From positions 1 through 40,897 of the forward strand of contig NZ_JAIESM010000033.1 of assembly GCF_019746015.1 (NCBI RefSeq): a stretch of 40,897 bases of DNA. The letters run 5' to 3'. A program made the translations under genes and the position numbers. Below the pieces are notes generated by a model that had not been told where the DNA came from, did no database searches, and saw only the letters and a program-made list of their open reading frames with translations. Source of the stretch: Sphingomonas sp. GTDB lineage: Bacteria; Pseudomonadota; Alphaproteobacteria; Sphingomonadales; Sphingomonadaceae. Positions 32,710-40,871 of this stretch are shown here, piece after piece. Positions within the stretch are counted from its first letter, which is position 1. Every line of letters starts with the position of its first letter.

Positions 32710-33530
32710 GGCGCGGCTTGGCGCTGTTGCTGCTCGTGCTGCTGTCGCTTGGCGGTGGGATGGTCTGGAATGCCTCTGCCGATCCCGTGGTGCGGCGGTT
32801 GTCGTTCAAGGTGAAGGGCTGGCCGGCCGGGGCACCCCCGATGCGGCTGGTGCTGCTGAGCGACGTGCATGTTGCGGGGCCGGATAATCCGCCGGCGCGT
32901 GTGGCGCGCATTGTGGCGCAAGTGAATGCCCATAAGCCCGACCTGGTGCTGATCGCCGGCGATTTCGTTTCTGAAAAGCGTATGGCGACCCAGTGGTTCG
33001 ACGCGCCGGCGGCAATCGCCCCGCTGGGTGCGTTGCGCGCCCGGCACGGCGTGATCGCGGTGCTCGGCAACCATGATCATTGGTTTGGCGCCAAGCGCGT
33101 CCGTGTCGCATTGGCTGCTGCCGGGATTCGCGTGATCGACAACGGTGCAGAACGTGTCGGTCCGCTGGCAATCGGTGGTGTGGATGACGACTTCACCGAC
33201 CATGCAAGGTTGCCAGAGGCGCTGTCGGCGTTGAGGGAGGCAAAGGGCATCCCGGTTCTGTTGTCGCACAGCCCTGATGTGGTTCCTGAGGTGCCGGACT
33301 GGGTACCGCTGATACTGGCCGGGCACACCCATTGCGGGCAGATTGTGCTGCCCTGGTACGGTGCCATTGCTACCGCTTCTCGCTCAGGAGAGCGCTTTCG
33401 CTGCGGTGTCGTGCGAGCAGGGGCCCATACGGTGATCGTGACCGCAGGCATCGGCACCAGCATCCTGCCCTTCCGTCTGGGCGCGCCGAGCGATTATTGG
33501 ATCATCGACATCGGACAATCGCCGGCATAA
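32706..33530 (+). CDS. Membrane-anchored metallophosphoesterase (YaeI/LpxG-like)
   Basis: A 274-residue calcineurin-like phosphoesterase with an N-terminal membrane anchor (RRGLALLLLVLLSLGGGMVW). Metal-site motifs are LLSDVHVAG, LIAGDFVSE, LGNHDHWFG, VLLSHSPD and LAGHTHCGQIVLPWYGAI. This order is that of the YaeI family, which includes chlamydial LpxG, another enzyme for UDP-2,3-diacylglucosamine hydrolysis. Substrate here is not determined. The GTG start overlaps the glycosyltransferase stop (GTGA). Thus one operon holds two unrelated phosphoesterases from families that can do the same lipid A step, around a glycosyltransferase. Confidence 0.84.
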   Translation: MRRGLALLLLVLLSLGGGMVWNASADPVVRRLSFKVKGWPAGAPPMRLVLLSDVHVAGPDNPPARVARIVAQVNAHKPDLVLIAGDFVSEKRMATQWFDAPAAIAPLGALRARHGVIAVLGNHDHWFGAKRVRVALAAAGIRVIDNGAERVGPLAIGGVDDDFTDHARLPEALSALREAKGIPVLLSHSPDVVPEVPDWVPLILAGHTHCGQIVLPWYGAIATASRSGERFRCGVVRAGAHTVIVTAGIGTSILPFRLGAPSDYWIIDIGQSPA

Positions 33531-33575
33531 GTCTTGCCCTTGGCGCGCAAGCGGATTAAGTCGGCAGGGTGACGA

Positions 33576-33610
33576 GGCCGCTCCGTGATGGGGCGGCCCT
33601 TATTGTTTCC
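33576..33610 (+). terminator. Hairpin with T-rich tail in front of trcR
   Basis: Stem GGCCGCTCC/GGGGCGGCC (33576-33598, one G-T pair, loop GTGAT) followed by CTTATTGTTT. It looks like a Rho-independent terminator for the phosphoesterase operon. But it ends only about 15 bp before the trcR start, so if trcR starts upstream it may act as a leader attenuator. A possible promoter TTGCCC-N17-TAAGTC lies before it, at about 33535-33563. Confidence 0.5.
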
Positions 33611-33625
33611 GACGGAGATTCCCGC

Positions 33626-34282
33626 ATGGCACAGCCACTCATGCCGCATGCGACCGCCTCGTGGCTGGTTGACAACACCGCGCTCAGCTTCGCGCAGATC
33701 GCCGAATTCTGCGGCCTGCACATCCTCGAAGTGCAGGCAATCGCCGACGATACCGCCGCGACCAAGCTGACCGGGCGCGATCCGGTGCGCGCGCATGAGC
33801 TGACCATGGAAGAGATCGAGCGCGGCCAGGCCGACCCCAATTACCGGCTGAAGATGCTGAAGGGCCCCGACCAGGTGCGCCGCACCAAGGGGCCGCGCTA
33901 TACGCCGGTGTCGAAGCGGCAGGACAAGCCCGACGGCATCGCCTGGATCATCCGCCACCACCCGGAAATTTCGGACGGCGCGATTTCGAACCTGATCGGC
34001 ACCACCCGCACCACTATTGCCGCGATCCGCGACCGCACCCATTGGAACATCGGCAATATCGTGCCCAAGGACCCGGTGACGCTGGGCCTGTGTTCGCAGC
34101 GCGAGCTGGACGCGATCGTCGCCAAGGCGGCGAAGGCCGCCGGCATCGAGGCCCCCGTCGACAACCGGCTGGAGGGCGACCGGGCAGCGCTGATCGACGC
34201 GCTGCGCGCCGAGCGCGACCGCGCCGCGCGCGAGCCGGAAGGGCATGAGGAAACCGGCTTCGTCGATCCGTTCAAGCGTTAA
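33626..34282 (+). CDS. trcR: Cell-cycle transcriptional regulator TrcR (DUF1013)
   Basis: A 218-residue DUF1013 protein of Alphaproteobacteria, named TrcR. It starts MAQPLMPHATASWLVDNTALSFAQIAEFCGLH, a helix-turn-helix-like start. The middle segment RRTKGPRYTPVSKRQDKPDGIAWIIRHHPEISDGAISNLIGTTRTTIAAI contains a second HTH. It continues HWNIGNIVPKDPVTLGLCSQRELDAIV and ends in a charged helix. The two HTH-like pieces fit DNA binding; targets in this organism are unknown. ATG 33626 is preceded by GACGGAGATTCCCGC. A hairpin with a T-rich tail sits in its leader. The gene is 36 bp before the MBL hydrolase. Confidence 0.85.
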   Translation: MAQPLMPHATASWLVDNTALSFAQIAEFCGLHILEVQAIADDTAATKLTGRDPVRAHELTMEEIERGQADPNYRLKMLKGPDQVRRTKGPRYTPVSKRQDKPDGIAWIIRHHPEISDGAISNLIGTTRTTIAAIRDRTHWNIGNIVPKDPVTLGLCSQRELDAIVAKAAKAAGIEAPVDNRLEGDRAALIDALRAERDRAAREPEGHEETGFVDPFKR

Positions 34283-34318
34283 GCGGCGGCGCGGCCGCGC
34301 ATCGAACGGGGGACTGAC

Positions 34319-35404
34319 ATGGCCACCAATGCCGATATCGAGCTGGTGCCCAGCGCCGAATTCGTGCCGACCAGCCACAAGGGGCTGACCTATCCCTTCG
34401 GCGGGTCGGCGCCGGAGATCGGCAGCACGCTGATGGTGGCCGATGGCGTGCGCTGGGTGCGGCTGGGCGTGCCGGGGCCGCTCAAGCACATCAATTGCTG
34501 GCTGATCGACGATGATGGCGGGGTCGCGCTGGTCGACACCGGCATGAACCTGGACGAGACGCGCGCCAGCTGGAAGGCGCTGTTCAAGGGCGGCCCGCTG
34601 GAAGGGGTGCGGGTGACGCGGGTGATCGGCACCCATATGCACCCCGATCATATCGGCCTGGCCGGCTGGATGTGCGCGCACCATGGCTGCGGCCTGGAAA
34701 TGACGCGCGGCGAATGGCTGACCGCGCGGATGCTGGCCGCCGACGCGCGCGACGCGGTGCCCGACGAAATGATTGCCTTCTGGCGCGGCGCCGGCTGGGA
34801 CAAGGAGCAGCTGGAGCGCGGCCGCGCGCGGGGCTGGTCGGGCTTTCGCCGCATCATCACGCCGCTGCCGCTGGGCTATAAGCGGCTGGCCGATGGCGAT
34901 CTGGTGACGATCGGCAAGCGGCGCTGGCGGGTGGTGACGGGCAATGGCCACAGCCCCGAACATGCCTGTCTGCTCGATGCCGAGCGCGGGCTGCTGATCT
35001 CGGGCGACCAGGTGCTGCCGCGGATCAGCTCGAACATCTCGCTGGGGGTGACCGAGCCGCACGCCGATCCGCTGGGCGAATGGCTCGCCTCGATCGGCAA
35101 GCTGAAAGGGCTGCCGGCGGACTTGCTGGTGCTGCCCAGCCATGGCGACGCGTTCACCGGGCTCCACACCAGGCTCGACGCGCTTGACCGCGAGCATCGC
35201 GACCGGCTCGACGAGCTGGTCGTGTTCCTGGCCGAGCCGCGCCGCGCGGTCGATTGTTTCGGCCGGCTGTTCCGTCGCGCGATCGGCCCCGAAGTGCTGG
35301 GCATGGCAACCGGCGAGGCGCTGGCCCATCTGCGCCGGCTGGAAGTGGAAGGCCGCGTGGTGCGCGACACCCGCGACGGGGTATGGTGGTGGCGCGCGGC
35401 TTGA
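34319..35404 (+). CDS. Metallo-beta-lactamase fold hydrolase
   Basis: A 361-residue MBL-fold metal-dependent hydrolase. The metal motif THMHPDH is at about residues 105-111, with NGHSPEHA and LLISGDQVL supplying the later ligands, and PSHGDAFTG near residue 275. A C-terminal winged-helix-like region (EALAHLRRLEVEGRVVRD) follows, as in LACTB2-like members. It probably hydrolyses a thioester or similar ester; the exact substrate is unknown. No signal peptide. Located downstream of trcR on the same strand with 36 bp between, so co-transcription is possible. Confidence 0.85.
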   Translation: MATNADIELVPSAEFVPTSHKGLTYPFGGSAPEIGSTLMVADGVRWVRLGVPGPLKHINCWLIDDDGGVALVDTGMNLDETRASWKALFKGGPLEGVRVTRVIGTHMHPDHIGLAGWMCAHHGCGLEMTRGEWLTARMLAADARDAVPDEMIAFWRGAGWDKEQLERGRARGWSGFRRIITPLPLGYKRLADGDLVTIGKRRWRVVTGNGHSPEHACLLDAERGLLISGDQVLPRISSNISLGVTEPHADPLGEWLASIGKLKGLPADLLVLPSHGDAFTGLHTRLDALDREHRDRLDELVVFLAEPRRAVDCFGRLFRRAIGPEVLGMATGEALAHLRRLEVEGRVVRDTRDGVWWWRAA

Positions 35405-35478
35405 CCGGGCACCGGCAGGGGTCTTGACTGCGGCCACGGCGACTCGATCCGCTGGCGCCCGCAGCCGGAGACCCGACC

Positions 35479-36105
35479 ATGACCGAGCTTGTGTTCTACA
35501 CCAATCCCATGTCGCGCGGGCGCATCGCCCGCTGGATGCTCGAGGAAGTGGGCGCGCCCTACACCACGCAGATCATTGGCTATGGCCCCGACATGAAGAC
35601 CGGCAGCTATGCCGCGCTCAACCCCATGCGCAAGGTGCCGGCGCTGGTGCATGACGGCCAGCTCGTCACCGAAGTGGCGGCGATCTGCGCCTATCTGGCC
35701 GATGCCTTTCCGGGCGCGGGGCTGGGGCCGCAGGCGGGCGAGCGCGCGGCCTATCACCGCGCGCTGTTCTTCGCGGCCGGCCCGGTCGAGCATGCGGTGA
35801 CCAACCGCGCGATGGGCGTGGAGCCGACCGAGCAGCAATCGCGCATGTGCGGCTATGGCACCTATGACCGGATGGTCGCGGTGCTGGAGACGATGCTGGA
35901 CGGCCGCGACTTTGCCGCCGGCAGCCGCTTTACCGCCGCCGACGTCTATCTGGGCTCGCAGGTCGGCTGGGGGCTGCGCTTTGGCACGCTGCCGAAAAAG
36001 CCCTTGTTCGAAGCCTATTACGCCCGGCTGGCCGACCGCCCCGCCCATCGCCGCGCGGTGGAGATCGACGACGCGCTGCTCGCCACGGCCGAGGCAAGCG
36101 CCTAG
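35479..36105 (+). CDS. Glutathione S-transferase family protein
   Basis: A 208-residue GST. The N-terminal domain starts TELVFYTNPMSRGRIARWMLEEVGAPY (Ser or Arg in MSRGR near the glutathione thiol), with LNPMRKVPALVHDGQLVTEVAAICAYLA as the gamma-Glu site. The C-terminal domain has AAGSRFTAADVYLGSQVGWGLRFGTLP. Cytoplasmic. Unlike the GST at 30051 it is not coupled to a membrane gene. TTGACT at 35424-35429 suggests its own promoter, but no convincing -10 was seen. Followed by 249 bp of repeat DNA. Confidence 0.88.
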   Translation: MTELVFYTNPMSRGRIARWMLEEVGAPYTTQIIGYGPDMKTGSYAALNPMRKVPALVHDGQLVTEVAAICAYLADAFPGAGLGPQAGERAAYHRALFFAAGPVEHAVTNRAMGVEPTEQQSRMCGYGTYDRMVAVLETMLDGRDFAAGSRFTAADVYLGSQVGWGLRFGTLPKKPLFEAYYARLADRPAHRRAVEIDDALLATAEASA

Positions 36106-36128
36106 GCCCTGCCAAGCCGCCTCTGAAT

Positions 36129-36212
36129 CCGTTCGTCCCGAGCGAAGTCGAGGGACGGATGGCGGGCGCAGCGCCAAGACCCGCGTGTCTCGACTTCGCT
36201 CGACACGAACGG
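36129..36212. repeat. Inverted hairpin pair with compensated stems
   Basis: Left copy 36129-36157 and right copy 36184-36212 are inverted repeats. They differ mainly at two stem positions on each side: CCC in one is GTC in the other, and GGG becomes GAC. Each still folds on itself (CGTCCC/GGGACG versus CGTGTC/GACACG). Such paired changes show that the hairpin itself is preserved. Lies downstream of the GST. Confidence 0.8.
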
Positions 36213-36242
36213 TGTCTTACGCGCGGTTGGTCATCAAACCAT

Positions 36243-36323
36243 CGTCGCCCCGGGCTTGACCCGGGGCCGGGCTGCCTTGCGAGACCCTAAGAAGCCAAGC
36301 CCCGGCTCGGGGGCGGGGCGACG
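36243..36323. repeat. Second hairpin repeat before DUF1289
   Basis: CCCCGGG/CCCGGGG (36248-36266, loop CTTGA) lies inside longer outer arms CGTCGCCCC (36243-36251) and GGGGCGACG (36315-36323). With the preceding pair it fills the 249-bp gap between the convergent GST and DUF1289 genes. I see no gene in this gap. Confidence 0.72.
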
Positions 36324-36354
36324 TTGAACAACTAATCGCGGGTAGCGGAAGGCG

Positions 36355-36552
36355 TCAGCGCCCGCCCAGCGCGGCCTTGCGGGCGGGGAGGGCGGCCATC
36401 ACCGCGCGGCGCCATTCGGGCGTGCCGCTGGTCCAGCCGCCAATCTCGTCCATCGTGCGGGCGCAGCCGATGCACAGCCCGCGCCGCTCGTCGATCTGGC
36501 AGATATTGACGCAGGGGCTCGGCACGCGGACGGGCGGCACGATCTCGAACAT
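36355..36552 (-). CDS. DUF1289 protein
   Basis: A 65-residue protein with the conserved four-Cys pattern PSPCVNICQIDERRGLCIGCARTMDEIGGW of DUF1289, a presumed small metal-binding (zinc or Fe-S) domain of unknown function, common next to other proteobacterial genes. The tail is RKAALGGR. It starts 5 bp after the helicase stop, so it is probably translated from the same mRNA. Confidence 0.85.
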   Translation of the reverse strand: MFEIVPPVRVPSPCVNICQIDERRGLCIGCARTMDEIGGWTSGTPEWRRAVMAALPARKAALGGR

Positions 36553-36557
36553 GGCGT

Positions 36558-37982
36558 TCAGCCGAGCGCGAAGCGCAGGAAGTCGGGGAAGGGGCCGTGC
36601 CAGTTGGCGTCGCCCACCGGATTGGGGTCGTAATCCAGCCTTGCGTCGGCGCGCGCCGGGGGAGCGGCGTCGCGCCGGGCGGGCGGGGCGGGGGGCGACG
36701 GTGCCTTGGGTGCGGGGCGCGCCTCCCGCACAGGGGGCGCCTCGCGCGCCGGGCTTTCCGCTTTCGCGGGGCGCCGGTCATCGCGCCGCTCGTCCCGGCC
36801 CTTATCCTTGGCCTTGCCGCGCGCGCCGCGACGCCCATCGCCATCGCGCGGTGCCGCTTCGGGCAGTGCCTCGCCGTTCACCCGGTTGATCTTCTGCCCG
36901 GTCAGCTTTTCGATATTGGCGATGTTCTCGGCATCTTCGGCGGTGACGAGCGTATAGGCCACCCCGGTTGCGCCCGCGCGGCCGGTGCGGCCGATGCGGT
37001 GGACATAGTCATCCGGGTGCCAGGGCGCGTCGAAGTTGAAGACGTGGCTGACGCCCTTGATGTCCAGCCCGCGCGCGGCAACGTCCGACGCGACCAGGAT
37101 GTTGATCTCACCCGCCTTGAACCGGTCGAGTTCGGCAATCCGCTCGCTCTGCTCCATGTCGCCATGGATTTCGCCGGCGCGAAAACCGTCGCGTTTCAGC
37201 GCCTTGTTCAGGTCGCGCACCGTGGTCTTGCGGTTGCAGAAGATGATCGCGGTCTTGACCTCGGGATTTTCGAGCAGGTCGGTCAGCCGGTCGCGCTTCT
37301 TGGACGAACTGACCGGCACCACCCACTGCGTGATGTTGATGTTGGTGGTCGCGGGCCGCGCCACTTCGATTGTCTTGGGGTTGGACAGGAACTTGTCCGC
37401 CAGCTTCTTGATCGGCGGCGGCATGGTGGCGGAGAACAACAGCGTCTGGCGCTGGGCGGGCAGCTTGGTGCAGATTTCCTCGATATCGGGGATGAACCCC
37501 ATGTCGAGCATCCGGTCCGCCTCGTCGATCACCAGCAGCGAACAGCCGGTCAGCAAGATGTTGCCGCGCCCGAACAGGTCCATCAGCCGGCCGGGCGTGG
37601 CGATCAGTACGTCGACGCCCTTTTCCAGCGCCTTCACCTGATCGCCCATCGACACGCCGCCGATCAGCAGTGCCATCGACAGCTTGTGATAGCGGCCATA
37701 TTTCTCGAAATTCTCGGCCACCTGCGCGGCCAGCTCGCGCGTCGGCTCCAGAATCAGGCTGCGCGGCATGCGTGCCCGGCTGCGGCCATGCGCCAGAATG
37801 TCGATCATCGGCAGCACGAAGCTGGCCGTCTTGCCGGTGCCGGTCTGGGCGATGCCGATGATGTCGCGCATCATCAGCACGCTGGGGATCGCGCTCGCCT
37901 GAATGGGCGTCGGTTCGCTATAGCCCGCCTCGGTCACGGCGCGCATCAATTCATCGGAAAGGCCGAGATCGGCAAAACTCAT
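36558..37982 (-). CDS. rhlE: DEAD-box RNA helicase, RhlE-like
   Basis: A 474-residue ATP-dependent RNA helicase. Q-motif near residues 20-30 (YSEPTPIQASAIP), Walker A AQTGTGKT (45-52), PTRELAAQ, GG, TPGRLMD, DEAD at 153-156 (VIDEADRMLD), SAT (184-186), and motif VI HRIGRTGRAG near residue 345. The last about 100 residues are an Arg/Pro/Ala-rich, probably disordered tail (DERRDDRRPAKAES), as in RhlE-type helicases, which may bind RNA. It would remodel RNA during ribosome assembly or cold stress. ATG 37982 is the likely start; TTG 37985 is unneeded. DUF1289 follows. Confidence 0.92.
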   Translation of the reverse strand: MSFADLGLSDELMRAVTEAGYSEPTPIQASAIPSVLMMRDIIGIAQTGTGKTASFVLPMIDILAHGRSRARMPRSLILEPTRELAAQVAENFEKYGRYHKLSMALLIGGVSMGDQVKALEKGVDVLIATPGRLMDLFGRGNILLTGCSLLVIDEADRMLDMGFIPDIEEICTKLPAQRQTLLFSATMPPPIKKLADKFLSNPKTIEVARPATTNINITQWVVPVSSSKKRDRLTDLLENPEVKTAIIFCNRKTTVRDLNKALKRDGFRAGEIHGDMEQSERIAELDRFKAGEINILVASDVAARGLDIKGVSHVFNFDAPWHPDDYVHRIGRTGRAGATGVAYTLVTAEDAENIANIEKLTGQKINRVNGEALPEAAPRDGDGRRGARGKAKDKGRDERRDDRRPAKAESPAREAPPVREARPAPKAPSPPAPPARRDAAPPARADARLDYDPNPVGDANWHGPFPDFLRFALG

Positions 37983-38066
37983 CAACGCGTCCGTTCACGG
38001 GAAAGCGCTCGTTGCGGCGCCAGCGCGGCGCTTGGGCTGGGACGGTTATTTTGTCAAGCGGCGGGG

Positions 38067-38483
38067 TTAACGCCGGGGGATCAGCCGCTTGAAGCTTTCG
38101 ATGCGGCAGGCCGCGCCGGAGCGGGCGCGCACCCAGTCGCGCCGCGCGCACAGTCGCCCGTCGCCGGTGCCGCGCAGATAGAGCCCGGCATAGAAATCCA
38201 GCGTCGGGCAATCGGTGTTGAAGCGCGCGCGCAGCCGCTGGCCATCGTCCAGCACCAGGTCGACGCTTTCGGCGCGGGTCAGCGCGGCGGCGTTCACCGT
38301 CTCCATCGGCAGGCAGCGCGGCCCGCTCTTTTCGCGCCACACGATCGGTGCGCGCGGCGGCTCTGGCGCGCGTGGCACGCGGATGACGACGCGCTGGTGA
38401 AAGCTGAACCCGCCCGATTGCACCTCCACCACCTGAGCATCGGCGGCAGCGGGCAAGGCGATCAGGAGCATCCAGCGTTTCAT
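38067..38483 (-). CDS. Small secreted protein with four cysteines
   Basis: A 138-residue protein with a signal peptide (MKRWMLLIALPAAADAQV). The mature part has a Pro-rich N-terminal strand and four cysteines (SGPRCLP, NTDCPT, GRLCARR, GAACRIE), likely two disulfides. A beta-strand-like core is VDLVLDDGQRLRARFNTDCPTLDFYAGLYLRG. It ends SFKRLIPRR. I do not recognise the family; small proteins with this layout appear in sphingomonads. ATG 38483 is preceded by AAGGCGG. It lies 84 bp upstream of the helicase on the same strand. Confidence 0.7.
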   Translation of the reverse strand: MKRWMLLIALPAAADAQVVEVQSGGFSFHQRVVIRVPRAPEPPRAPIVWREKSGPRCLPMETVNAAALTRAESVDLVLDDGQRLRARFNTDCPTLDFYAGLYLRGTGDGRLCARRDWVRARSGAACRIESFKRLIPRR

Positions 38484-38585
38484 GCGACCGCCTTGTGACG
38501 GCGCAATGGTTGAACGCTGAATGAACTGGCGCGCGCCGCGTGCAATTGGCTGTGGCTTGGCGCGCGAAAATGCTAACACTGTGGC

Positions 38586-40019
38586 ATGGAGACAACAGCA
38601 CAGGCCCGGGTGATCGACGCCGTGCGCGCGCGGTTCGGCGCGCGGGCCGCGATCACCGACCCCGATCTGCTCACCCCCTGGCAGAGCGACTGGCGCGGGC
38701 GCTATCATGGCCGCGCCGCCGCCATGCTGATGCCGGCCGACACCGCCCAGGTGGCGGCGATGGTGGCGCTGGCCGCCGCGCACCATGTGCCGCTGGTGCC
38801 GCAAGGGGGCAATACCGGCATGGCCGGCGGCGCGACGCCCAGCGCCGATGGCCAGGCGCTGATCCTGTCCACCCGCCGCATGGCTGCGATCCGGCGGATC
38901 GATGCCGATGCCAATCTGGCGGTGGCGGAAGCGGGCGTGGTGCTGGACGATCTGCACCAGGCGGTGCGCGCGGTGGGGCGTCGCTTTCCGCTGACGCTGG
39001 GCGCGCGCGGCTCGGCGACGATCGGCGGGCTCGTCTCCACCAATGCCGGCGGCACGCAGGTGCTGCGCTTCGGCACGATGCGCGCGCTGGTCGCGGGCGT
39101 GGAAGCGGTGCTGCCCGACGGATCGGTGCATGACGGCCTGGCCGCACTGAAGAAGGACAATCGCGGCTATGACCTGAAGGAGCTGCTGGTCGGGGCGGAA
39201 GGGACGCTGGGCATCGTGACGGCCGCCGCGCTGAAGCTGGTGCCGGCGGTTGCCGCGCGCGCGGTGGCCTGGGCGGGCGTGGCCGATCCGGCGGATGCGC
39301 TCGCGCTGCTCAGGCGGATGGAGGCGGCGACCGACCGCATCGAAAGCTTCGAGATCCTGCCGCACTCTTGCCTGCAGGCGGTGCTCGACCATCTGCCCGC
39401 CGCGCGTGCGCCGCTCGCCGGGGCGCAAGCCTGGCATGTGCTGATCGAGGCGACCAGCATGGCGGCTGGGGAGGAGGCACCCCAGGCTTTGCTCGAACGG
39501 CTGCTGGCGCCGGCGATGGAAGCGGGGCTGGTTGCCGATGCGGTGATCGCGGCGAACGAGGCGCAGGCCGAGGCCTTCTGGCTGCTGCGCGATTCGATTT
39601 CAGCGGCGGAGCGTGCGCAGGGGCCGGCGCTGCAGCACGATATCTCGGTGCCGGTGGAGGCGATGCCGCGCTTCATGGTGGAGGCGGCGGCGGCCTGCGA
39701 GGCGCGCTTTCCCGGCGTCCATGCCAGCGGCTTTGGCCATCTGGGCGACGGCAATGTCCATTTCCACGTCCGCGCGCCCGCCGGGGCCGATGCCGATGCC
39801 TGGTATGCGGCGGAAACCGGACGCATCACACCCTTTGTGCACGATCTGGTGGTCGCGGCCGGCGGCTCGATTTCGGCCGAGCACGGCATTGGCCAGATGA
39901 AGCGCGACGAGCTTGCCCGCCTGTCCTCCCCGGCGCGGATGGCGGCATTGCGGGCAATCAAGGCCGCGTTTGACCCCGACGGCATCATGAACCCGGGAAA
40001 GATTGTGGCGCTTGCCTAG
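38586..40019 (+). CDS. FAD-dependent D-2-hydroxyacid dehydrogenase (D2HGDH/GlcD-like)
   Basis: A 477-residue flavoprotein of the FAD_binding_4/FAD-oxidase_C family. The N-terminal FAD domain includes PQGGNTGMAGGA (about 73-84), GARGSATIGGLVSTNAGGTQVLRFG and ELLVGAEGTLGIVT. The C-terminal domain has FGHLGDGNVHFHV with metal-ligand His residues and ISAEHGIGQMKRDEL. This is the pattern of D-2-hydroxyglutarate or D-lactate dehydrogenases, which pass electrons to ETF or quinone. Exact substrate not resolved. No other subunits are adjacent. The ATG start gives METTAQARVIDAVRARFG, usual for the family. Divergent from the small secreted protein across 102 bp. Confidence 0.88.
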   Translation: METTAQARVIDAVRARFGARAAITDPDLLTPWQSDWRGRYHGRAAAMLMPADTAQVAAMVALAAAHHVPLVPQGGNTGMAGGATPSADGQALILSTRRMAAIRRIDADANLAVAEAGVVLDDLHQAVRAVGRRFPLTLGARGSATIGGLVSTNAGGTQVLRFGTMRALVAGVEAVLPDGSVHDGLAALKKDNRGYDLKELLVGAEGTLGIVTAAALKLVPAVAARAVAWAGVADPADALALLRRMEAATDRIESFEILPHSCLQAVLDHLPAARAPLAGAQAWHVLIEATSMAAGEEAPQALLERLLAPAMEAGLVADAVIAANEAQAEAFWLLRDSISAAERAQGPALQHDISVPVEAMPRFMVEAAAACEARFPGVHASGFGHLGDGNVHFHVRAPAGADADAWYAAETGRITPFVHDLVVAAGGSISAEHGIGQMKRDELARLSSPARMAALRAIKAAFDPDGIMNPGKIVALA

Positions 40020-40091
40020 CGCGCGGCGCCGCAATATGGCGCAACCAGCAAGGGCCGATGGCCTTGGCCTCACCAGATTATGGAGACCAAC

Positions 40092-40871
40092 ATGGCCACC
40101 GCGCCGCAATTGCCGCTGTTCTACAAGACGCTCGAGCCGCTTTCGAGCCAGCTTCATGCAGATTTCAAGACCAAGGCGATGGATCGCGCGCCGTTTCTGA
40201 TCGGCCAGCACGCCATCCCGCTGACGGTTGACGAATTTCCGCAGGTCCAGCGCTTCATGCCGATCGTCTTTTCGAGCGGCGACGATGCCATTCCGATCGC
40301 GCTGATGGGCCTGAACGAGGGCGTCAACGTGTTCATCGACGGCGAAGGCAAGCTGACCGAGCAGACGCTCTACATCCCGGCCTATATCCGCCGCTATCCG
40401 TTCATGCTCGCGCGGCTGACGCCGGAGGCGCAGGAACTGTCGCTGTGCTTCGACTCGAGCTATGAAGCGGTCGGCAATTTCGAAGAGGGCGAGCCGCTGT
40501 TCAACGGCACCGAGCCGAGCGAGCTGACCAAGAACATCCTGCAGTTCAACGAGCTGTTCGAGCAGGCTGGTCTGCGCACCCAGCAGTTCATGACCGAGCT
40601 GCGCGAGCTGGACATTCTGATCGAAGGCGAAGTGACCATTCAGCCCGATGGCGCGGCCCAGCCCTTCATCTATCGCGGCTTCCAGATGGTCGACGAGAAG
40701 AAGCTGACCGATCTGCGCGGCGACCAGCTGCGCAAGATGTCGCAGAACGGCATGCTGCCGCTGATCTATGCGCACATGTTCTCGCTGGCGCTGATGCGCG
40801 AAATTTTCCAGCGCCAGGTCGACAAGGGCCTGATGCCGCAGCCCGAGCTGGTGCTGGGCAATCCCGCGTAA
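40092..40871 (+). CDS. SapC-family protein
   Basis: A 259-residue SapC-family protein, recognisable by HAIPLTVDEFPQVQRFMPIVFSSGDDAIPIALMGLNEGVNVFID, YIPAYIRRYPFMLAR, LCFDSSYEAVGNFEEGEPLFNGTEPSELT, and the closing pattern MSQNGMLPLIYAHMFSLALMREIFQRQ. The name comes from a Campylobacter S-layer locus. In sphingomonads these genes are common and often near TonB-dependent receptors or tryptophan halogenases; their function is unknown. No signal peptide. ATG 40092 is preferred over 40080 because GGAGA lies six bases before it. Confidence 0.87.
   Translation: MATAPQLPLFYKTLEPLSSQLHADFKTKAMDRAPFLIGQHAIPLTVDEFPQVQRFMPIVFSSGDDAIPIALMGLNEGVNVFIDGEGKLTEQTLYIPAYIRRYPFMLARLTPEAQELSLCFDSSYEAVGNFEEGEPLFNGTEPSELTKNILQFNELFEQAGLRTQQFMTELRELDILIEGEVTIQPDGAAQPFIYRGFQMVDEKKLTDLRGDQLRKMSQNGMLPLIYAHMFSLALMREIFQRQVDKGLMPQPELVLGNPA

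Noticed and set aside
33061..33420. Low-GC island in the YaeI-like gene
   Set aside because: A hand count of two 60-bp lines gives about 62-63% G+C, close to neighbours, so no compositional break.
33494..35437. A 647-residue minus-strand frame across trcR and the MBL gene
   Set aside because: Pro/His/Arg-rich antisense frame; both plus-strand genes have recognisable family motifs and ribosome-binding sites.
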